This document shows, in pieces, positions 4,951 through 6,083 of a stretch of 6,083 nucleotides of DNA. This DNA comes from Acidobacteriota bacterium (lineage in GTDB: Bacteria > Acidobacteriota > Vicinamibacteria > Vicinamibacterales > JAFNAJ01), in assembly GCA_017860085.1 (NCBI GenBank), contig JAFNAJ010000170.1:1-6083 (forward strand). The letters are read 5' to 3'. The stretch's first letter is position 1; every line of letters begins with the position of its first letter. Under the pieces are notes generated by a model. It worked only from the letters and a program-made list of their open reading frames with translations. It had not been told where the DNA came from and did not search any database. The position numbers and the translations under genes are program-made.

Positions 4951-5976
4951 TCAGTCGCGGGCGGATTGGTGCGCGTCGAACGAGGCGAGCACTTCGGCAG
5001 GCGATACGGTGGCCGGACCGAACTTGCCGACCGAGATGCCAGCGGCGTGGTTCGAGAGTTCGGCCGCCTCGAGCAGGGTGGCGCCGGCGGCGAGGGCCAC
5101 GCCAATGGTTGCGATGACCGTGTCGCCGGCACCCGTTACATCGGCAACCTCCCGCGCCACTGCGGGGAGGCTGACATCACGCACGGCATCGGGCGCCGCC
5201 GCGCTTCCGTCGAGCAGCCACATCCCGCGCTCGCCCCGCGTGACCAGCACCGAGCGACAGCCTGCGCGATCCCTGATGCGTCGCGCAGCTTCAGCGGCTT
5301 CCTGGTCGGTTCGCACGCGCATCACCGCGGCCACCTCGGCCTCGTGGTGATTCGGCGTGACGAGTGCCGCGCCCCGATAGAGGTCGATGTGCGGGATCTT
5401 GGGGTCGACCAGCCAGGGGACGCCTCGGCGCGTCGTCTCGGTGGCGAGCGTGGCACTCACACGACCCGTGATCACGCCCTTCAGGTAGTCCGACACGATC
5501 ACGACGTCCGAGACTGACAGCCGGTCGACGATGGCGTCGGTGAGGCGCCGCTCGAGGTCGCCTGCCACGTCGGCATCCGACTCGTAGTCCACCCGCGCGA
5601 CCTGCTGGTTTCGCGTCGTGACGATCCGCATCTTCCGCGTGGTGGGCCGGTCGGTGGCGGCGACGAGGCCGTCTGTCGGCACCCCGATCGTACCGAGGGC
5701 CGCCGCGATCGTTTGCGCGGCCTCGTCGTCTCCGACCACGCCGACCAACCGGACACTCGCGCCGAGCGCGGCAACGTTGTGCGCCACATTGCCCGCGCCT
5801 CCCACCCTGTACTGCTCGTGGTCGAACTCGACCACTGGCACCGGCGCCTCAGGCGAGATGCGATTCACGCGACCGAAGATGAAGTGGTCGAGCATGACAT
5901 CGCCGACCACGAGCACGCGACGGCCTGCAAAGGCCGCGACGAGATCGGCCGCGCGGGTGGGGTCGAGCACGCGCAT
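4951..5976 (-). CDS. rfaE1: D-glycero-beta-D-manno-heptose-7-phosphate kinase (PfkB family)
   Basis: The enzyme (also called HldA) phosphorylates heptose 7-phosphate at C1, a step towards the ADP-heptose used for the LPS inner core. The 341-residue protein shows the PfkB ribokinase fold: VVGDVMLDHFIFGRVNRISPE (23-43), the substrate-binding GGAGNVAHNVAALG (59-72), SDYLKGV (162-168), LVDPK (189-193), TPNHHEAE (207-214), VTRGERGM (245-252) and the anion-hole motif DVTGAGDT (279-286), with D285 as the likely catalytic base. It ends after the kinase domain, so the nucleotidyltransferase half of fused HldE is absent and a separate rfaE2/hldC is expected elsewhere. The ATG at 5974-5976 overlaps the upstream gene's stop as TGATG, suggesting translational coupling; there is no clear Shine-Dalgarno. 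Confidence 0.93.
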   Translation of the reverse strand: MRVLDPTRAADLVAAFAGRRVLVVGDVMLDHFIFGRVNRISPEAPVPVVEFDHEQYRVGGAGNVAHNVAALGASVRLVGVVGDDEAAQTIAAALGTIGVPTDGLVAATDRPTTRKMRIVTTRNQQVARVDYESDADVAGDLERRLTDAIVDRLSVSDVVIVSDYLKGVITGRVSATLATETTRRGVPWLVDPKIPHIDLYRGAALVTPNHHEAEVAAVMRVRTDQEAAEAARRIRDRAGCRSVLVTRGERGMWLLDGSAAAPDAVRDVSLPAVAREVADVTGAGDTVIATIGVALAAGATLLEAAELSNHAAGISVGKFGPATVSPAEVLASFDAHQSARD

Positions 5977-6083
5977 CAGCGGTGGACCGGTTCGTCGGTC
6001 TGTGCCGCCGCGTACGGCAGGGTGATGAGCACGAGGAACAGCATGTGGAACTCGGAGTCGCCGAAGTTGTACTCGAACAGCCC
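5976..6083 (-). CDS. Probable O-antigen ligase family protein, C-terminal end (partial)
   Basis: The open frame enters from the right edge and stops at TGA (5978-5976), giving 35 residues. They start GLFEYNFGDSEFHMLFLVL and continue with a short hydrophobic helix and a polar tail. The GLFE-x-NFGDSE pattern before a last membrane helix is one I associate with O-antigen ligase/polymerase (Wzy_C, WaaL-like) proteins, which act in the inner membrane to transfer or polymerise O-antigen. Its one-base overlap with rfaE1, an LPS-core gene, supports an LPS role. Only the tail is seen, so WaaL and Wzy-type proteins cannot be told apart. Confidence 0.65.
   Translation of the reverse strand, partial: GLFEYNFGDSEFHMLFLVLITLPYAAAQTDEPVHR

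Noticed and set aside
4147..5517. A 456-residue + strand frame spanning the ends of purH and rfaE1.
   Set aside because: It is Arg/Gly-rich, covers two well-identified genes and has no family features.

Overview
The window is a GC-rich stretch of a Gram-negative bacterial chromosome with ordinary housekeeping genes and a few interesting junctions. Gram-negative character comes from the heptose kinase and the tail of a probable O-antigen ligase. A small protein resembling the C-terminal domain of Myxococcus MXAN_5187, the base composition and CTGA-type heptad repeats suggest Acidobacteriota (Vicinamibacteria-like) or Myxococcota. That placement is inference. No stretch longer than 300 bases lacks a gene, and I saw no tRNA, rRNA, CRISPR array, insertion sequence or phage gene.

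Layout: positions 1-75 (+) are the last codons of a probable NADH dehydrogenase subunit N. It converges on selA (232-1680, -). The 156-base gap between them is rich in structure: a REP-like hairpin (79-121), nested dyads (125-221) and six degenerate heptads (189-230). A 117-base divergent gap (1681-1797) follows, with a possible extended -10 promoter for selA. Two tightly spaced + genes of unknown function come next (1798-2256 and 2265-2900). The second ends in a G-quadruplex motif and a very strong hairpin. It converges on a cold-shock protein gene (2897-3106, -), and the two stop codons share one CTAG palindrome.

The cold-shock gene has a good sigma70-type promoter at 3250-3279, which predicts a leader of about 137 bases with hairpins. 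That promoter lies back to back with purH (3296-4888, +), the bifunctional enzyme for the last two steps of IMP synthesis. After a 62-base convergent gap comes rfaE1 (4951-5976, -), a monofunctional heptose-7-phosphate kinase. Its start codon overlaps the stop of an upstream gene (5976-6083, partial) whose end looks like an O-antigen ligase.

The genes serve separate pathways: respiration, selenocysteine synthesis, cold-shock RNA binding, purine synthesis and LPS assembly. Only two groups look like transcription units: the 1798-2900 pair and the ligase-rfaE1 pair. I found no convincing new multi-gene system. The best leads are the structured repeat block at 79-230, the G4/hairpin/shared-stop junction near 2850-2900, the long cold-shock leader, and the uncharacterised two-gene unit.
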